DNA of 49,866 nt, from NCBI GenBank assembly GCA_018969715.1, contig JAGWXT010000015.1:1-49866 (forward strand). The letters are read 5' to 3'. Below the pieces are notes generated by a model. That model had not been told where the DNA came from. It saw only the letters and a program-made list of their open reading frames with translations, and searched no databases. The translations under genes and the position numbers were made by a program. How positions within the stretch are numbered: position 1 is the first letter of the stretch; each line of letters opens with the position of its first letter. Shown piece by piece: positions 18,754-28,960 of the stretch. Source of the DNA: Actinomycetales bacterium. Lineage in GTDB: Bacteria > Actinomycetota > Actinomycetes > S36-B12 > UBA5976.

Positions 18754-19943
18754 CGTGGATCGCCGGGCGCGTCACCGCCGAGATACCGGCGCGGAACCCG
18801 CGGACCGATCCGGGTGACGATCTCATAGTCGATCGTCGCTGCTGCTCGCGCCCAGTCGCTCACACCCGGTTCACCGCGCTCGGGGTCCCCGAAGAGCACC
18901 GCCACATCCCCGGCGCCGACCGCCGCAGCCGGGCCCACATCGACAACCACCTGGTCCATGCACACGCGTCCGGCGATCGTGCACCGTCGACCGTCGATGA
19001 GCACCGGTCCCGCGCCACCGGCGTGTCTGGGCAGCCCATCGGCATAGCCAAGGGGGAGCAGCGCCACCCGGGTATCCATGGTGGTCCGGTACTCGTGGCC
19101 GTAGGAGAGCCCGTGGTCGGCGGGGAGGTCCTTGGCCAGGCTCAGCCGCGCAACGAGGGCCATCGCCGGGCGCAGCCCCAGGCTGCGAGCATCGGGTACT
19201 TCGCCACCCGGGCTGATGCCGTACACCGCGATGCCCGGGCGGACGAGGTCATAGTGCGCCGCCGGCAGGGTGAGGGTGGCGGCGGAGTTCGCCAGATGGC
19301 GCAGGTGTGGATGCAGGCCCACCCGCTCGGCCAACTGCCACGCCTCGTCGAAGGCGGCGATCTGGGCGCGAATCGTCGGATGGCCGGGGGAGTCGGCGAA
19401 GGCCAGATGCGTCCACACCCCGATCACCTCGACGGTGCCGCCCGCCTGCGCCTGACCCGCGGCGGCGCACAGGGCGGGCCAGTCAGCGCGGGGAGAACCA
19501 TTGCGTCCGAGTCCGGTGTCGATCTTCAGGTGGATGCGGGCGGCCGCGCCCGCCTGCGCGGCAGCGGCGGACACCGCCCACAGGCCTGCCACATCGGCAA
19601 CGCTCAGGTCGACATCCGCGGCAACCGCCGCGGCGAGGTCCTCCCCGGGTGTGGTCAACCACGCCAGCAGGGGTCCCGTGTCACCGGCTGCCCGGAGGGT
19701 GAGTGCCTCACTGATGAGGGCGACTCCCAGCCAGCCGGCACCAGCGCCGCGCGCCGCTGACGCACATGGCACGAGACCGTGCCCATAGGCATCCGCCTTG
19801 ACGATGGCCATCACCTCGGCACCCGCCGCGCGCTGCCGCAGGAGGGCGGTGTTGTCGGCGATCGCGGTGAGGTCGACGACCGCTGCCGCCCGATCCCCCG
19901 GCGCGAGCGCGGCGCGCGGATCGGGGCCACGATGACCGCTCAC
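18750..19943 (-). CDS. alr: Alanine racemase
   Basis: This PLP enzyme makes D-alanine for peptidoglycan. It has 397 residues. Lys49 in MAIVKADAYGHG binds PLP, Tyr281 in LSYGHEY is the second catalytic base, and HLKIDTGLGRNG, GVWTHLAFAD and CMDQVVVDVG are further family blocks. Start is GTG 19943. A 48-bp gap separates it from the upstream NAD(P)HX repair gene. It begins a run of overlapping genes through the hydrolase, glycosylase and t6A genes. Confidence 0.96.
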   Translation of the reverse strand: MSGHRGPDPRAALAPGDRAAAVVDLTAIADNTALLRQRAAGAEVMAIVKADAYGHGLVPCASAARGAGAGWLGVALISEALTLRAAGDTGPLLAWLTTPGEDLAAAVAADVDLSVADVAGLWAVSAAAAQAGAAARIHLKIDTGLGRNGSPRADWPALCAAAGQAQAGGTVEVIGVWTHLAFADSPGHPTIRAQIAAFDEAWQLAERVGLHPHLRHLANSAATLTLPAAHYDLVRPGIAVYGISPGGEVPDARSLGLRPAMALVARLSLAKDLPADHGLSYGHEYRTTMDTRVALLPLGYADGLPRHAGGAGPVLIDGRRCTIAGRVCMDQVVVDVGPAAAVGAGDVAVLFGDPERGEPGVSDWARAAATIDYEIVTRIGPRVPRRYLGGDAPGDPR

Positions 19944-19991
19944 ATGCCGATTCTGCCTGCCCTCGGGATGGCCGGCGATCCGTGGCCGACA

Positions 19992-21551
19992 TCAGAGGCC
20001 ATCGATGACATCGCCAGCGGTCAGCCCACTGCCCAACCTGACCGCCAGTGCCTCCGCGCTGGTGGCATGCCAGTAAGCGGCGGCGGCGGCCAGGCGTGCC
20101 AGATGCGCTGGATCAACCGGCCGGCCGGCCCCGGAGTGTGCGGCCAGCATCGAGGCGAGCAGCCCGGTCAGCACATCACCTGAGCCGGCGGTGGCAAGGG
20201 CTGCGGGGGCGCGGTCAACCACCCACGCCCAGGGCAGGCCGGGGGCTCCGATCAGCGTTCGATGTCCCTTCAGCAGCACGGTGCACTGGTAGCGGTCGAC
20301 CAGAACTGCCAAGCCGGCGAGGCGCCCATCCGCGAGCGCAGCTGGGCGCAGTCGTTCCGCCTCCCCCTCATGGGGCGTGAGGATGCAGTACCGATGTGCG
20401 CTCACTCCACCACCGGCGAGGACGGTCAGGGCGTCCGCATCGAGCACCACGGGCAGCCCGGTGGCAAGCACCGCGCCGATCTGCGCCCGGGCCCGCCGCC
20501 CGGTGCCGAGCCCGGGACCGCATCCCCAGGCACGCACCCGAGAATCCGACAGCACCGGCGCCCCCCGCTCCCGCCACCCACCGGTGACGATCTCGGGGTA
20601 GCGAATGGCGAGCGGCGCCCGCAGCTCGCGGGGGATCACCCCGCGCACCATGCCGGCTCCGCCGCGGCGGGCCGCACCAAGGGCGAGCACCGCCGCGCCT
20701 GGGTAGCGGGCGCTACCGGCGAGGATGGCGACGACCCCGCGGCGGTACTTCGACGTTTCCCCCGCCAGTGGCACCTGGGCTGCGGCCTGCTCGGCGATGC
20801 TCACCCGGCGGACCGTTGGCGGACTGCGCAGGTGCGACATCAGCCCGATGTCCACCACCTCCACCCGGCCGGCGTACCGCGCTCCCGGGTCGACGAACAG
20901 GCACGGCTTACCGCAGCCGAAGGTGACGGTCAGGTCGGCGTGGATCACCCGTGCCGGATCCTCGACGATCCCGGTGTCCGGGTTGACGCCGCTGGGCAGG
21001 TCCACGGCGACGGTGAGCATCCGGCCACCCGCCGCCTGCGCCGCGGTGCGGATCGCACCATAGACATCGGCGGCAACCGGCGACAGCGGACCTCGACCGC
21101 CGATGCCGAGGATGCCATCGAGCAGGAGGTCGCAGGTGCGTCCGCGGGCATCTGCTGCGTCGGCGTCGGGGTCGGCGATGCCACCGCGGACCACGTGGAC
21201 ACCGGCCGCCCGCGCGGCGGCCAGCCCCTCCGGATGGGAGCGATCCGCAAGCAGCCGCGCGGTCACCTGCGCACCGCGGCGGGTCAGCTGGGCAGCGGCG
21301 TGGAGGGTGTCCCCACCGTTGTTGCCAGCACCGATCAGGGCCACCACCTGAGCGCCTGCAACCGGGCGCCCGACGCCTCGGAGCAGTGCCTCGCAGCGGT
21401 CGGCCAGCCCTTGGGCCGCTCGCGCCATGAGGGCGCCCTCCGGCAGGCCCAGCATGAGTGCCGCCTCAGCGGCGCGGATTGCGGCCACCGGCCATCCCGC
21501 TGATGCCGGGTCAACCGGCCAGTCCGCCGATGACCCAACCGGCTCGCTCAC
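19992..21551 (-). CDS. nnr: Bifunctional NAD(P)H-hydrate epimerase / ADP-dependent dehydratase
   Basis: This enzyme repairs damaged NADHX/NADPHX. The 519-residue fusion has the YjeF-N epimerase half first (IGAGNNGGDTLHAA near 73-86, LLLDGILGIGGRGPL, AVDLPSGVNPDTG), then the ribokinase-like dehydratase half (about 235-519: KYRRGVVAILAGSARYPGAAVLAL, LDADALTVLAGG, LTPHEGEAERL, AGSGDVLTGLLASMLA). Domain order and length are normal. Its start codon overlaps the acpS stop by four bases. Confidence 0.95.
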   Translation of the reverse strand: MSEPVGSSADWPVDPASAGWPVAAIRAAEAALMLGLPEGALMARAAQGLADRCEALLRGVGRPVAGAQVVALIGAGNNGGDTLHAAAQLTRRGAQVTARLLADRSHPEGLAAARAAGVHVVRGGIADPDADAADARGRTCDLLLDGILGIGGRGPLSPVAADVYGAIRTAAQAAGGRMLTVAVDLPSGVNPDTGIVEDPARVIHADLTVTFGCGKPCLFVDPGARYAGRVEVVDIGLMSHLRSPPTVRRVSIAEQAAAQVPLAGETSKYRRGVVAILAGSARYPGAAVLALGAARRGGAGMVRGVIPRELRAPLAIRYPEIVTGGWRERGAPVLSDSRVRAWGCGPGLGTGRRARAQIGAVLATGLPVVLDADALTVLAGGGVSAHRYCILTPHEGEAERLRPAALADGRLAGLAVLVDRYQCTVLLKGHRTLIGAPGLPWAWVVDRAPAALATAGSGDVLTGLLASMLAAHSGAGRPVDPAHLARLAAAAAYWHATSAEALAVRLGSGLTAGDVIDGL

Positions 21552-21931
21552 CCTGCCGCCGGGCTCCGCTCGGCGATGACGAAGGCCATGGCGACGTCCC
21601 CATCGTGGCTCAGTGACAGGTGCCAGATGTGCGCATGCACCTCGGCGGCGGCCGCGGCGACGGTTCCGGTGAAGGCCAAGTAGGGCTTCCCGCGATCGCC
21701 GAGGAGGATCTCGCAGTCGTGCCAGCGCAGGCCGGCTGGCGCCCCAAGGGTCTTCGCAACCGCCTCCTTGGCCGCGAAGCGCGCCGCCTGGGAGACGGCA
21801 TCATGGCCGCGCCCACCGGTCTGCCGCAGTTCTTCCGCGGTGAACAGCCGTGCGCTCAGTCCCGGGGACCTGATGATGGCCGCCTGGAAGCGCGGCACAT
21901 CGACGACATCCACTCCGATCCCGATGATCAC
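21548..21931 (-). CDS. acpS: Holo-[acyl-carrier-protein] synthase
   Basis: AcpS transfers 4'-phosphopantetheine from CoA to the acyl carrier protein or the type I fatty-acid synthase. The 127-residue protein has the magnesium-binding Asp8 in IGIGVDVVDVPRF and Glu56 in RFAAKEAVAKTLG, plus HLSLSHDGDVAMAFVI at the C-terminus. It follows glmS after 40 bp and is coupled to the NAD(P)HX repair gene by a four-base overlap. Confidence 0.95.
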   Translation of the reverse strand: MIIGIGVDVVDVPRFQAAIIRSPGLSARLFTAEELRQTGGRGHDAVSQAARFAAKEAVAKTLGAPAGLRWHDCEILLGDRGKPYLAFTGTVAAAAAEVHAHIWHLSLSHDGDVAMAFVIAERSPAAG

Positions 21932-21971
21932 GGTGCCGCCTCCCGCTTACCCCGCGCTCCCGACGGCCGGA

Positions 21972-23828
21972 TCATTCGACGGTCACCGACTTGGCCAGGT
22001 TGCGGGGGCGGTCGACATCGTGGCCCTTGACGGTGGCCAGTTCACATGCCAGCACCTGCAGCGGAACGGTCGTGACCACGGGCATCAGCAGGCCGCCGAC
22101 AGCCGGATCACCCATCGACGGGACGATGATGAGATCGTCAGCCTCGCGCGCCGCCGTCTCATCGCCCTCCTGCGCGACCACCACCGTCCGCGCCCCACGG
22201 GCACGCACCTCGGCGACATTCGACATGACCTTCTCATGCAGCACGGTGCCCGGCGGCGGCATGACCACCACCACCGGTGTGCCATCCTCGATCAGCGCGA
22301 TCGGGCCGTGCTTCAGTTCGCCGGCGGCGAACCCCTCGGCGTGCATATAGGCAAGCTCCTTCAGCTTCAAGGCGCCCTCGAGGGCGACCGGATAGCCGAC
22401 GTGGCGACCGATGAAGAGCACACTGCGGGCATTGGCAAGCCGCCGAGCGAGGGCTCGCACCGGCTCAACGGTGTCCAGGGCGAGGTCGACCTTGCCGGGG
22501 AGGTCAGTCAACCGGGCGACGATCGCGGCCGCCTGCTCGGGCGGCAGCGCCTGCCGCACCACACCGAGGTGCAGGGCGAGCAGTTCCACAGCGACCACTT
22601 GGGTGAGGAAGGCCTTCGTTGAGGCAACTGCGATCTCTGGACCCGCCCGCGTGTACAGCGTGGCGTCGCTCTCGCGGGGGATGCTCGCACCCTGGGTGTT
22701 GCACACCGCGAGTACCCGCGCACCCCGCTCCTGTGCATGACGCAGGGCCATGATGGTGTCCATCGTCTCGCCGGACTGGGAGATGGCGACAACCAGTGAT
22801 GTGTGTCCGACCAGCGGCTCCCGGTAGCGGAACTCACTGGCCAGTTCCACGGTGCAGGGAATGCGCGCCCACTGCTCGATGGCGTACCGGCCGATCATCG
22901 CGGCATGGTGTGCGGTCCCACAGGCGATGAACGTCACGGACTCGATGGCGGCGGGCTCCACCCCGGACCAGTCGAGCTGGTCGCGGTCGAGGATGCCACC
23001 TCCGGTGAGCCGGCCGGCGAGTGTGTCGGCGACCGCCCGCGGCTGCTCGGCGATCTCCTTGAGCATGAACAGGTCGTAGCCACCCTTCTCGGCGGCGGCA
23101 GCATCCCAGTCAACGGTGAAGTGGCGCACGGTTACTGGCTGGCCATCGAAGTCGGTGACGGTCACCCCATCGGCGCGGACCTCGACGATCTGGTCCTGCC
23201 CGAGCTCAATGGCCTGACGGGTGTGGTCGATGAAGGCCGCGACATCGGAGGCGAGGAAGTTCTCACCCTCCCCGCAGCCCACCACCAGTGGTGAGTTGCG
23301 GCGGGCGCCGACGACCAGGTCGGGCTCATCAGCACTGACTGCGACGAGGGTGAAGGAGCCGACCAGCCGGCGCACCGTCTGGCGCATCGCTGCCGGGAGG
23401 TCCATGCCGGCGGCAAGGCTCCCGGCGAGCAGATGGGCAACGACCTCGGAGTCGGTCTCGCTGGTCATTGTCCCACCGTCGGCGATGATCTGGGCGCGCA
23501 GGGCGGCGTGGTTCTCAATGATCCCGTTGTGGATCAGCGCTACCCGTCCGGCGGGGTCGACGTGCGGATGGGCGTTCTGGTCGGTGGGAGCGCCATGGGT
23601 TGCCCAGCGCGTGTGGCCGATCGCCACCCGCGACCCGGGCAGCGGGTCACTGCCGAGCAGGTCCGCGAGGCGGTCCAGCCTGCCGGCACGCTTGCGGACC
23701 TGAAGTGCGCCGTCGGCAACGACGGCAACCCCCGCTGAGTCGTAGCCCCGGTACTCAAGGCGGCGCAACCCGGCGACGGTCGTCCCGAGGGCATTGCGCG
23801 AGCCGACGTATCCCACGATCCCGCACAT
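21972..23828 (-). CDS. glmS: Glucosamine-6-phosphate synthase (isomerising)
   Basis: GlmS makes glucosamine-6-phosphate from fructose-6-phosphate and glutamine, the entry to cell-wall amino sugars. The 618-residue protein starts MCGIVGYVGSRNA, where Cys2 becomes the N-terminal glutaminase nucleophile. The N-terminal domain (1 to about 240: GHTRWATHG, NGIIENHAAL) is followed by two SIS domains (ACGTAHHAAMIG, ISQSGETMDTI, RHVGYPVALEGALKLKELAY). It ends in DRPRNLAKSVTVE as usual. A TAGGCT hexamer lies 7 nt before the ATG, so a leaderless transcript is possible. The next gene upstream, glmM, uses its product. Confidence 0.97.
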   Translation of the reverse strand: MCGIVGYVGSRNALGTTVAGLRRLEYRGYDSAGVAVVADGALQVRKRAGRLDRLADLLGSDPLPGSRVAIGHTRWATHGAPTDQNAHPHVDPAGRVALIHNGIIENHAALRAQIIADGGTMTSETDSEVVAHLLAGSLAAGMDLPAAMRQTVRRLVGSFTLVAVSADEPDLVVGARRNSPLVVGCGEGENFLASDVAAFIDHTRQAIELGQDQIVEVRADGVTVTDFDGQPVTVRHFTVDWDAAAAEKGGYDLFMLKEIAEQPRAVADTLAGRLTGGGILDRDQLDWSGVEPAAIESVTFIACGTAHHAAMIGRYAIEQWARIPCTVELASEFRYREPLVGHTSLVVAISQSGETMDTIMALRHAQERGARVLAVCNTQGASIPRESDATLYTRAGPEIAVASTKAFLTQVVAVELLALHLGVVRQALPPEQAAAIVARLTDLPGKVDLALDTVEPVRALARRLANARSVLFIGRHVGYPVALEGALKLKELAYMHAEGFAAGELKHGPIALIEDGTPVVVVMPPPGTVLHEKVMSNVAEVRARGARTVVVAQEGDETAAREADDLIIVPSMGDPAVGGLLMPVVTTVPLQVLACELATVKGHDVDRPRNLAKSVTVE

Positions 23829-23835
23829 GCCCGCG

Positions 23836-23841
23836 AGCCTA
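23836..23841 (-). promoter_or_regulatory. Candidate -10 of a leaderless glmS transcript
   Basis: TAGGCT on the minus strand fits TANNNT and ends 7 nt before the glmS ATG, in the 59-bp gap after glmM. No -35 is evident. Confidence 0.3.
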
Positions 23842-23887
23842 TTGCGGGGGACGATTCATCGGGCGCACTGCGCTTGTGCGCGCCCGC

Positions 23888-25231
23888 TCAGGCTGCCGAA
23901 CCGCCGCCCAGTCGGGCTCGGACCACCGTCGCCAGCGACTCGGCCACCTCATTGGCCTGGGCAGCGGTCTCCGCCTCCACCATGATGCGCACCACTGGCT
24001 CGGTGCCACTGGCGCGCAGGAGCACCCGGCCGCGCCCGGCGAGCTCAGCCCGCACCTGCTCCACCGCCGCGAGCACCCCAGCGTCGACACCAACCCGGCT
24101 GGCATCGACGCCGCCGATATTGCAGAGCACTTGGGGTAGGCGCGTGACGACCGCTGCGAGTTCCGCAAGGGTCTGGCCGCTGCGAGCCACCTCGGCGGCA
24201 AGGCAGAGACCGGTGAGCAGGCCATCGCCGGTCGTGGCGTGGGCGCTCAGGATCACGTGACCGCTCTGCTCACCCCCGATCCGGTGGCCACCGGTGCGCA
24301 TCGCCTCCAGGACATGGCGGTCGCCAACGGGGGTCTCAACCACCCGGATGCCCGCCTCGCGCATCGCATGGTGGAAGCCGAGATTGGACATGACGGTCAC
24401 CACCACCGTCCCATCAGGGAGCAGCCCGCGCGCGCGCAGGGCGAGGGTGAGGATCGCCATGATCTGGTCCCCGTCGACCAACTGCCCCGAGGCATCGACC
24501 GCCAGGCATCGGTCGGCGTCCCCATCGTGGGCCAGACCGAGATCGGCGCCACGGGCACGCACCTCGGCGGCCAGCCCCGACATATGAGTGGACCCGCAGT
24601 TGTCGTTGATGTTCACACCATCGGGGTCGGCGTTGATCAGCGTGACCTGGGCCCCAGCGCCCGCATAGGCGCGGGCAACCAGGGGGCTCGCCGCCCCATT
24701 GGCTGCATCCACGACGATGGCGAGCCCGTCCAGTCGGCCAGGGATCGCGGCATGCAGGTGGTCGACGTAGGCCCCTGCGGCATCGGGGTAGTCGTGAACC
24801 CGTCCGACGCGATCGGCCTGCGGGCGCACCCAGCGGGTGCCCATCAGGTCGGCGATCTGATCCTCCACCGCATCGGGGAGCTTGTGGCCGCCGCGGGCGA
24901 GGATCTTGATGCCGTTGTCGGGCATGGGGTTGTGGCTCGCGGTGAGCATCACGCCAAGATCCGCCCCGGTGAGCGCCGTGAGATAGGCCAGACCGGGCGT
25001 GGGAATGACACCGGCCCGCGCCACATCGACACCGGCACTGGTGAGGCCGGCAACCACCGCCGCCTCGAGCATTCCGCCACTGGCCCGGGGGTCCCGCCCA
25101 ACGACGGCCATGCCGCGGCCCTCGCCCAGGGTCACCCGGGCTGCCGCCTGACTGACCTGCAGGGCAAGCTCAGGGGTGAGGTCGGCATTCGCCCGGCCCC
25201 GGACGCCATCGGTTCCGAACAACCGGCCCAC
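23888..25231 (-). CDS. glmM: Phosphoglucosamine mutase
   Basis: GlmM converts glucosamine-6-phosphate to glucosamine-1-phosphate for UDP-GlcNAc. The 447-residue protein begins [14 protein letters not shown], has the active-site phosphoserine loop [15 protein letters not shown] (Ser99), the metal loop [12 protein letters not shown], the sugar-binding GEQSGHVI, and the phosphate-binding [14 protein letters not shown]. The start, preceded by GGGAG, is only 14 bp after rpsI, so it is probably co-transcribed with rplM-rpsI. Confidence 0.97.
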   Translation of the reverse strand: MGRLFGTDGVRGRANADLTPELALQVSQAAARVTLGEGRGMAVVGRDPRASGGMLEAAVVAGLTSAGVDVARAGVIPTPGLAYLTALTGADLGVMLTASHNPMPDNGIKILARGGHKLPDAVEDQIADLMGTRWVRPQADRVGRVHDYPDAAGAYVDHLHAAIPGRLDGLAIVVDAANGAASPLVARAYAGAGAQVTLINADPDGVNINDNCGSTHMSGLAAEVRARGADLGLAHDGDADRCLAVDASGQLVDGDQIMAILTLALRARGLLPDGTVVVTVMSNLGFHHAMREAGIRVVETPVGDRHVLEAMRTGGHRIGGEQSGHVILSAHATTGDGLLTGLCLAAEVARSGQTLAELAAVVTRLPQVLCNIGGVDASRVGVDAGVLAAVEQVRAELAGRGRVLLRASGTEPVVRIMVEAETAAQANEVAESLATVVRARLGGGSAA

Positions 25232-25245
25232 GCAGGCGGCTCCCG

Positions 25246-25923
25246 TCAGCGCTTGCTGTACTGCGGGGCCTTGCGCGCCTTCTTCAGTCCCGCCTTCTTG
25301 CGTTCCTTGGCCCGGGCATCCCGGGTGAGGTACCCGGCACGCTTGAGGTGACCCCGATACGCCTCACGATCGAGCTCATTGAGTGCGCGAGCAATTCCCA
25401 ATCTCAGCGCCCCCGCCTGACCGCTCACGCCGCCGCCGGAGATCGAGGCGAAGACATCAAAGGTGCCCCCGAGGTTCAGCGCACGGAAGGGTTCACGCAC
25501 CACCTGCTGGTGCACGCGGTTGGGGAAGTAGGCATCGAGCACCCGGCCATTGATGAGAAAACGCCCGGTTCCCGGGATGATGCGCACCCGGGCAACCGCC
25601 TCCTTGCGTCGACCAGTGCCGCCACTTCGCCCGATGACCCCGGGCACCGGCTCCCCGGCCGGCAGGGTGCGCGAACTGGCGACAAGGACCGAGTCGCCCA
25701 CCTCAGTGGGGTCCACGGTCGCCGCGTCCTCATCCCCCACAGCGGATGGGGTCTCGACTCTGCCCCCGCTCCTGCTGCCCGGCGGCCGGCTGCCACTGCT
25801 GCGGCCTGGACCACTGCCGCGCGGTGGGCCGGCACTCCGCGCCGAGCCGCTGCCGCGCACGGATCCGGTCTCGCGTGCCGCACCGCTGCCCCTGGCAGTC
25901 ACTGGCGTGCTCCCCTCGGTCAT
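25246..25923 (-). CDS. rpsI: Ribosomal protein S9 with long N-terminal extension
   Basis: uS9 is a small-subunit protein whose C-terminal tail reaches the P-site tRNA. The S9 core ([17 protein letters not shown] ... NRVHQQVV ... [19 protein letters not shown] ... [20 protein letters not shown] ... KAPQYSKR) covers about residues 101-225. Before it lies about 100 residues of low-complexity Ser/Gly/Arg/Pro sequence and a short acidic stretch (60-80), much longer than the about 25-residue lead I recall in mycobacteria. ATG 25923 overlaps the rplM stop by four bases, which argues that the extension is really translated. A later start near residue 100 is not excluded. Confidence 0.93.
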   Translation of the reverse strand: MTEGSTPVTARGSGAARETGSVRGSGSARSAGPPRGSGPGRSSGSRPPGSRSGGRVETPSAVGDEDAATVDPTEVGDSVLVASSRTLPAGEPVPGVIGRSGGTGRRKEAVARVRIIPGTGRFLINGRVLDAYFPNRVHQQVVREPFRALNLGGTFDVFASISGGGVSGQAGALRLGIARALNELDREAYRGHLKRAGYLTRDARAKERKKAGLKKARKAPQYSKR

Positions 25924-26396
25924 CGGCCACCTCCGGCGGCGACCGGTCCGCCAACCTGCACCAACTGGGTGATGAGGGAGGGCGCAGGCTGCTGAGCCTG
26001 ATGGGGGTGATCGGGTCCGGCGTAGACCTTGAGCTTGCGCGCTTGCGCACGGCCCAATCGGGTGTGCGGCAGCATCCCGCGCACCGCCTTCTCGATGACC
26101 CGACGCGGATTGGTCTGCAGCAGTTCGCCGTAGGTCCGCTCCGACAAGCCCCCGGGAAAGCCGGAGTGGCGGTAGTCGCGCTTCTGCTCGGACTTTGAGC
26201 CGGTGAGCACGACCTTGGCGGCATTGACGACGATGACGAAGTCGCCCGCGTCCACATGGGGGGCGAAGACCGGCTTGTGCTTGCCGCGCAGCAAGGTGGC
26301 GACGTGGGAGGCGAGTCGCCCGAGGACGACTCCCTCGGCGTCGACAACATGCCACCGCCGCTGCAGGTGGTGCGGGCTGGGGCTGAAGGTGCGCAC
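25920..26396 (-). CDS. rplM: Ribosomal protein L13
   Basis: uL13 is an early-assembly large-subunit protein. The 158-residue sequence contains [47 protein letters not shown] and [16 protein letters not shown]. Start is GTG 26396 with TAGGAA close upstream. The last about 20 residues are a non-conserved tail. It follows truA after 56 bp and is coupled to rpsI. Confidence 0.96.
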   Translation of the reverse strand: MRTFSPSPHHLQRRWHVVDAEGVVLGRLASHVATLLRGKHKPVFAPHVDAGDFVIVVNAAKVVLTGSKSEQKRDYRHSGFPGGLSERTYGELLQTNPRRVIEKAVRGMLPHTRLGRAQARKLKVYAGPDHPHQAQQPAPSLITQLVQVGGPVAAGGGR

Positions 26397-26452
26397 GTTC
26401 CTACCTGTTCTGTCGTGTCGGGGACGGCGTCACACTCAAAAGGGCGGAACGC

Positions 26453-27346
26453 TCAGGTGAGGATACCGCTCCCCGGGGGCCGGGGGCCGAAGGGGGTCGG
26501 CGGGACCGAACGGGGGCCGGCTGATCGAATCTGGGACGCCCGCCGCGCCAGCAGGGAGTCCGCCGGATAGGTCACTCGCTCGAGGACCAGGCCGTGAGGC
26601 GGCGCAACGGGCACCCTCGGATCACGTTGCCGAGCCAGCAGGACCCGCATCGGCCATTCCACCGGCACCCGCCCCCGTCCCACGAGGCAGCAGGCGCCGA
26701 CGAGGGAGCGGACCATGCCGTGGCAGAACGCATCTGCGGCGACTGTGGCGACGATGGCTCCGGGACGCACCATCCGCCACGTGAACTGCTGGAGGTCACG
26801 CACCATCGAGGCACCGGGCCGGGCACGACAGTAGGCCGCGAAGTCATGCTCTCCGAGCAGCCGGGCGGCTGCGGACTGCATCGCGGGAACATCGAGTGGG
26901 TATCGAACGTCCACCGTGCACCAGCGCTGCAGGGGGTCGCGCACCGCCGCCGGGGTGGTGATCGTGTAGGTGTACTCGCGGCCGAGGGCGCTGAATCGGG
27001 CGTCGAACCCGGCAGGCGCGGGTCCACATGCGTGCAGGGCGATATCGGGGGGGAGTACCGCCGCACCGCGCCGCAGGATCCCAGCGGACACTCGCTGCCA
27101 TGCCCGGGCGTCCACGTCGACATGGGCCACCTGCCCCCGGGCATGGACCCCCGCGTCGGTCCGGCCCGCCGCGACCAAGCCGTCAACGTCCGGGCCGAGC
27201 AGTCGCCGCAACCCAGCGGTGAGCTCTCCCGCAACGGTCCGCTGGGCCGGCTGTGCGGCCCAGCCATGGAACTGCGTACCGTCGTAGCCGACAGTCAGGC
27301 GCAGGCGCAGGCGGGATGGATCAGCCACCTGCCCGGCAATGGTCAT
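26453..27346 (-). CDS. truA: tRNA pseudouridine(38-40) synthase TruA
   Basis: TruA makes pseudouridine at positions 38-40 of the tRNA anticodon arm. The 297-residue protein has LRLTVGYDGTQFHGWAAQP, the catalytic Asp in AAGRTDAGVHARGQVAH, and FCHGMVRSLVGACCLVGRG. The frame is open to 27517, but ATG 27346 starts just before the conserved region and follows GCAGG. Its place after rplQ is typical. The C-terminal about 30 residues are Pro/Arg-rich and variable. Confidence 0.94.
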   Translation of the reverse strand: MTIAGQVADPSRLRLRLTVGYDGTQFHGWAAQPAQRTVAGELTAGLRRLLGPDVDGLVAAGRTDAGVHARGQVAHVDVDARAWQRVSAGILRRGAAVLPPDIALHACGPAPAGFDARFSALGREYTYTITTPAAVRDPLQRWCTVDVRYPLDVPAMQSAAARLLGEHDFAAYCRARPGASMVRDLQQFTWRMVRPGAIVATVAADAFCHGMVRSLVGACCLVGRGRVPVEWPMRVLLARQRDPRVPVAPPHGLVLERVTYPADSLLARRASQIRSAGPRSVPPTPFGPRPPGSGILT

Positions 27347-27401
27347 CCTGCACTCGTCTCCCGGCTCACCACGACGGCCTGCTCGCCAGCTGGGTGTGCG
27401 G

Positions 27402-27872
27402 CTACCGTTCGGCCGCGGGTGCCCCCGCCGCCTCGTCGACATCTGTCGGCGGTGGCGCCGCCGTACGTGCGGCGCGACGGGTCGCGCCCTCGGCCTGCTC
27501 AACCACGGCCTCACCACCGGCTGCCACCAGCTCGATCACCGCCATCGGCGCATTGTCGCCCTTGCGTGGGCCGACCCGCACGATCCGGGTGTAGCCACCG
27601 GGACGATGTGCATAGCGCGGGCCGATCTCGGTGAAGAGGATGTGGACGACGCCGGTATCGCGGATGGTTCGCATGACCCGGCGGCGTGCGGCCAGGTCTC
27701 CCCGCTTGGCGAATGTCACCAGCCGCTCGGCGAAGGGTCGCAGGCGCCGCGCCTTCGCCTCGGTGGTGGTGATGCGACCATGCGTGAACAGGGCCGTTGC
27801 CAGATTGGCGAGGATGAGGCGCTGGTGAGCAGGGCTGCCTCCGAGTCGAGGGCCCTTCGTCGGCGCGGGCAT
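27402..27872 (-). CDS. rplQ: Ribosomal protein L17
   Basis: bL17 lines the peptide exit tunnel. [20 protein letters not shown] and [22 protein letters not shown] are diagnostic. The core is about 125 residues, followed by an Ala/Pro/Arg-rich tail of about 30 residues, as is common in Actinobacteria. Its ATG overlaps the rpoA stop by one base (TGATG). Confidence 0.97.
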   Translation of the reverse strand: MPAPTKGPRLGGSPAHQRLILANLATALFTHGRITTTEAKARRLRPFAERLVTFAKRGDLAARRRVMRTIRDTGVVHILFTEIGPRYAHRPGGYTRIVRVGPRKGDNAPMAVIELVAAGGEAVVEQAEGATRRAARTAAPPPTDVDEAAGAPAAER

Positions 27873-28876
27873 CAGTAGCGCTCATCTTCCGCGAAGGCAC
27901 TGTCATCGTCGTAGTAGGTGGGATCGGGCTCGTAGCCGGGGGGGCTGTCCTTCAGGGCGAAGCCGAGAACCGCGAGGCGTGCCCGTACCTCGTCGATGGA
28001 CTTGCTGCCGAAGTTGCGGATATCCATCAGATCAGCCTCACTGCGGGTGATGAGATCGGCCACGGTGTGGATTCCCTCGCGCTTGAGGCAGTTGTAGGAA
28101 CGCACGGTGAGGTCAAGCTGCTCAATCGGCATTCCCAGCTGTTCTGCGATGAACGTGTCCCCGACGGTGGGGCCAAGATCGATGCCCTCCATCTCGGTAT
28201 TGAGCTCCCGCAGCAGCCCGAACAACTCCACCAGGGTTCGACCGGCGCTGGCAATCGCATCGGACGGTCGCATCGATGGCTTGGTCTCCACGTCGAGGAC
28301 CAGGCGGTCGAAGTCCGTGCGCTGCTCAACGCGTGTCGCCTCAACCTTGTACGTGACCTTCAGCACCGGCGAGTAGATCGAGTCGACCGGAATGCGCCCG
28401 ATCTCCTGGCCGAGCTGCTTGTTCTGCACCGCTGATACGTAGCCACGCCCCCGCTCCACCGTGAGTTCCATCTCCAGCTGACCGTCTGCGGTGAGCGTGG
28501 CCAGGTGCAGATGCGGGTTGTGCACCGCCACGCCATCGGGTGTGGTGATGTCCGCGGCCGTGACTGCTCCCGGTCCCTGCTTGCGCAGGTACATCACCGA
28601 CGGCTCGTCATGCACCGTTGAGACCACCAGTCCCTTGACGTTGAGGACGAGTTCGACGACATCCTCCCTGACCCCCGGGATGGTGGAGAACTCGTGCAGA
28701 ACTCCCTCAATGCGGATACTCGTGACCGCCGCCCCTGGGATCGACGACAGCAGGGTGCGTCGCACCGAGTTGCCGAGGGTGTACCCGAAACCCGGCTCCA
28801 GCGGTTCCAGCGTGAAGCGGGAACGGGTCTCGCTGACCGGCTCCTCGGTCAGCTGTGGTCGTTGTGCGATCAGCAC
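27872..28876 (-). CDS. rpoA: RNA polymerase alpha subunit
   Basis: The 334-residue alpha subunit dimerises to seed RNA polymerase assembly. The N-terminal domain ([42 protein letters not shown]) runs to about 230, then a linker and the C-terminal DNA- and activator-binding domain ([36 protein letters not shown]), and an acidic tail with several Asp and Tyr. Start is GTG 28876 with GGAGAGGAG upstream. An 84-bp gap separates it from rpsD. Confidence 0.98.
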   Translation of the reverse strand: MLIAQRPQLTEEPVSETRSRFTLEPLEPGFGYTLGNSVRRTLLSSIPGAAVTSIRIEGVLHEFSTIPGVREDVVELVLNVKGLVVSTVHDEPSVMYLRKQGPGAVTAADITTPDGVAVHNPHLHLATLTADGQLEMELTVERGRGYVSAVQNKQLGQEIGRIPVDSIYSPVLKVTYKVEATRVEQRTDFDRLVLDVETKPSMRPSDAIASAGRTLVELFGLLRELNTEMEGIDLGPTVGDTFIAEQLGMPIEQLDLTVRSYNCLKREGIHTVADLITRSEADLMDIRNFGSKSIDEVRARLAVLGFALKDSPPGYEPDPTYYDDDSAFAEDERY

Positions 28877-28960
28877 AGTTTCACTCCTCTCCGGGCGACC
28901 GCTATTTGACGCCCAGTTGAATGCCGGCCGTCAGGTGACGGCACGGTGGTGCTGGTACGG

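Noticed and set aside
20262-21503. 413-residue plus-strand open frame
   Set aside because: It is antisense to the NAD(P)HX repair gene, whose two domains are intact.
25924-26355. Upstream extension of the rpsI frame beyond the S9 start
   Set aside because: It lies inside rplM in a different frame; ATG 25923 with an ATGA overlap is the sensible start.
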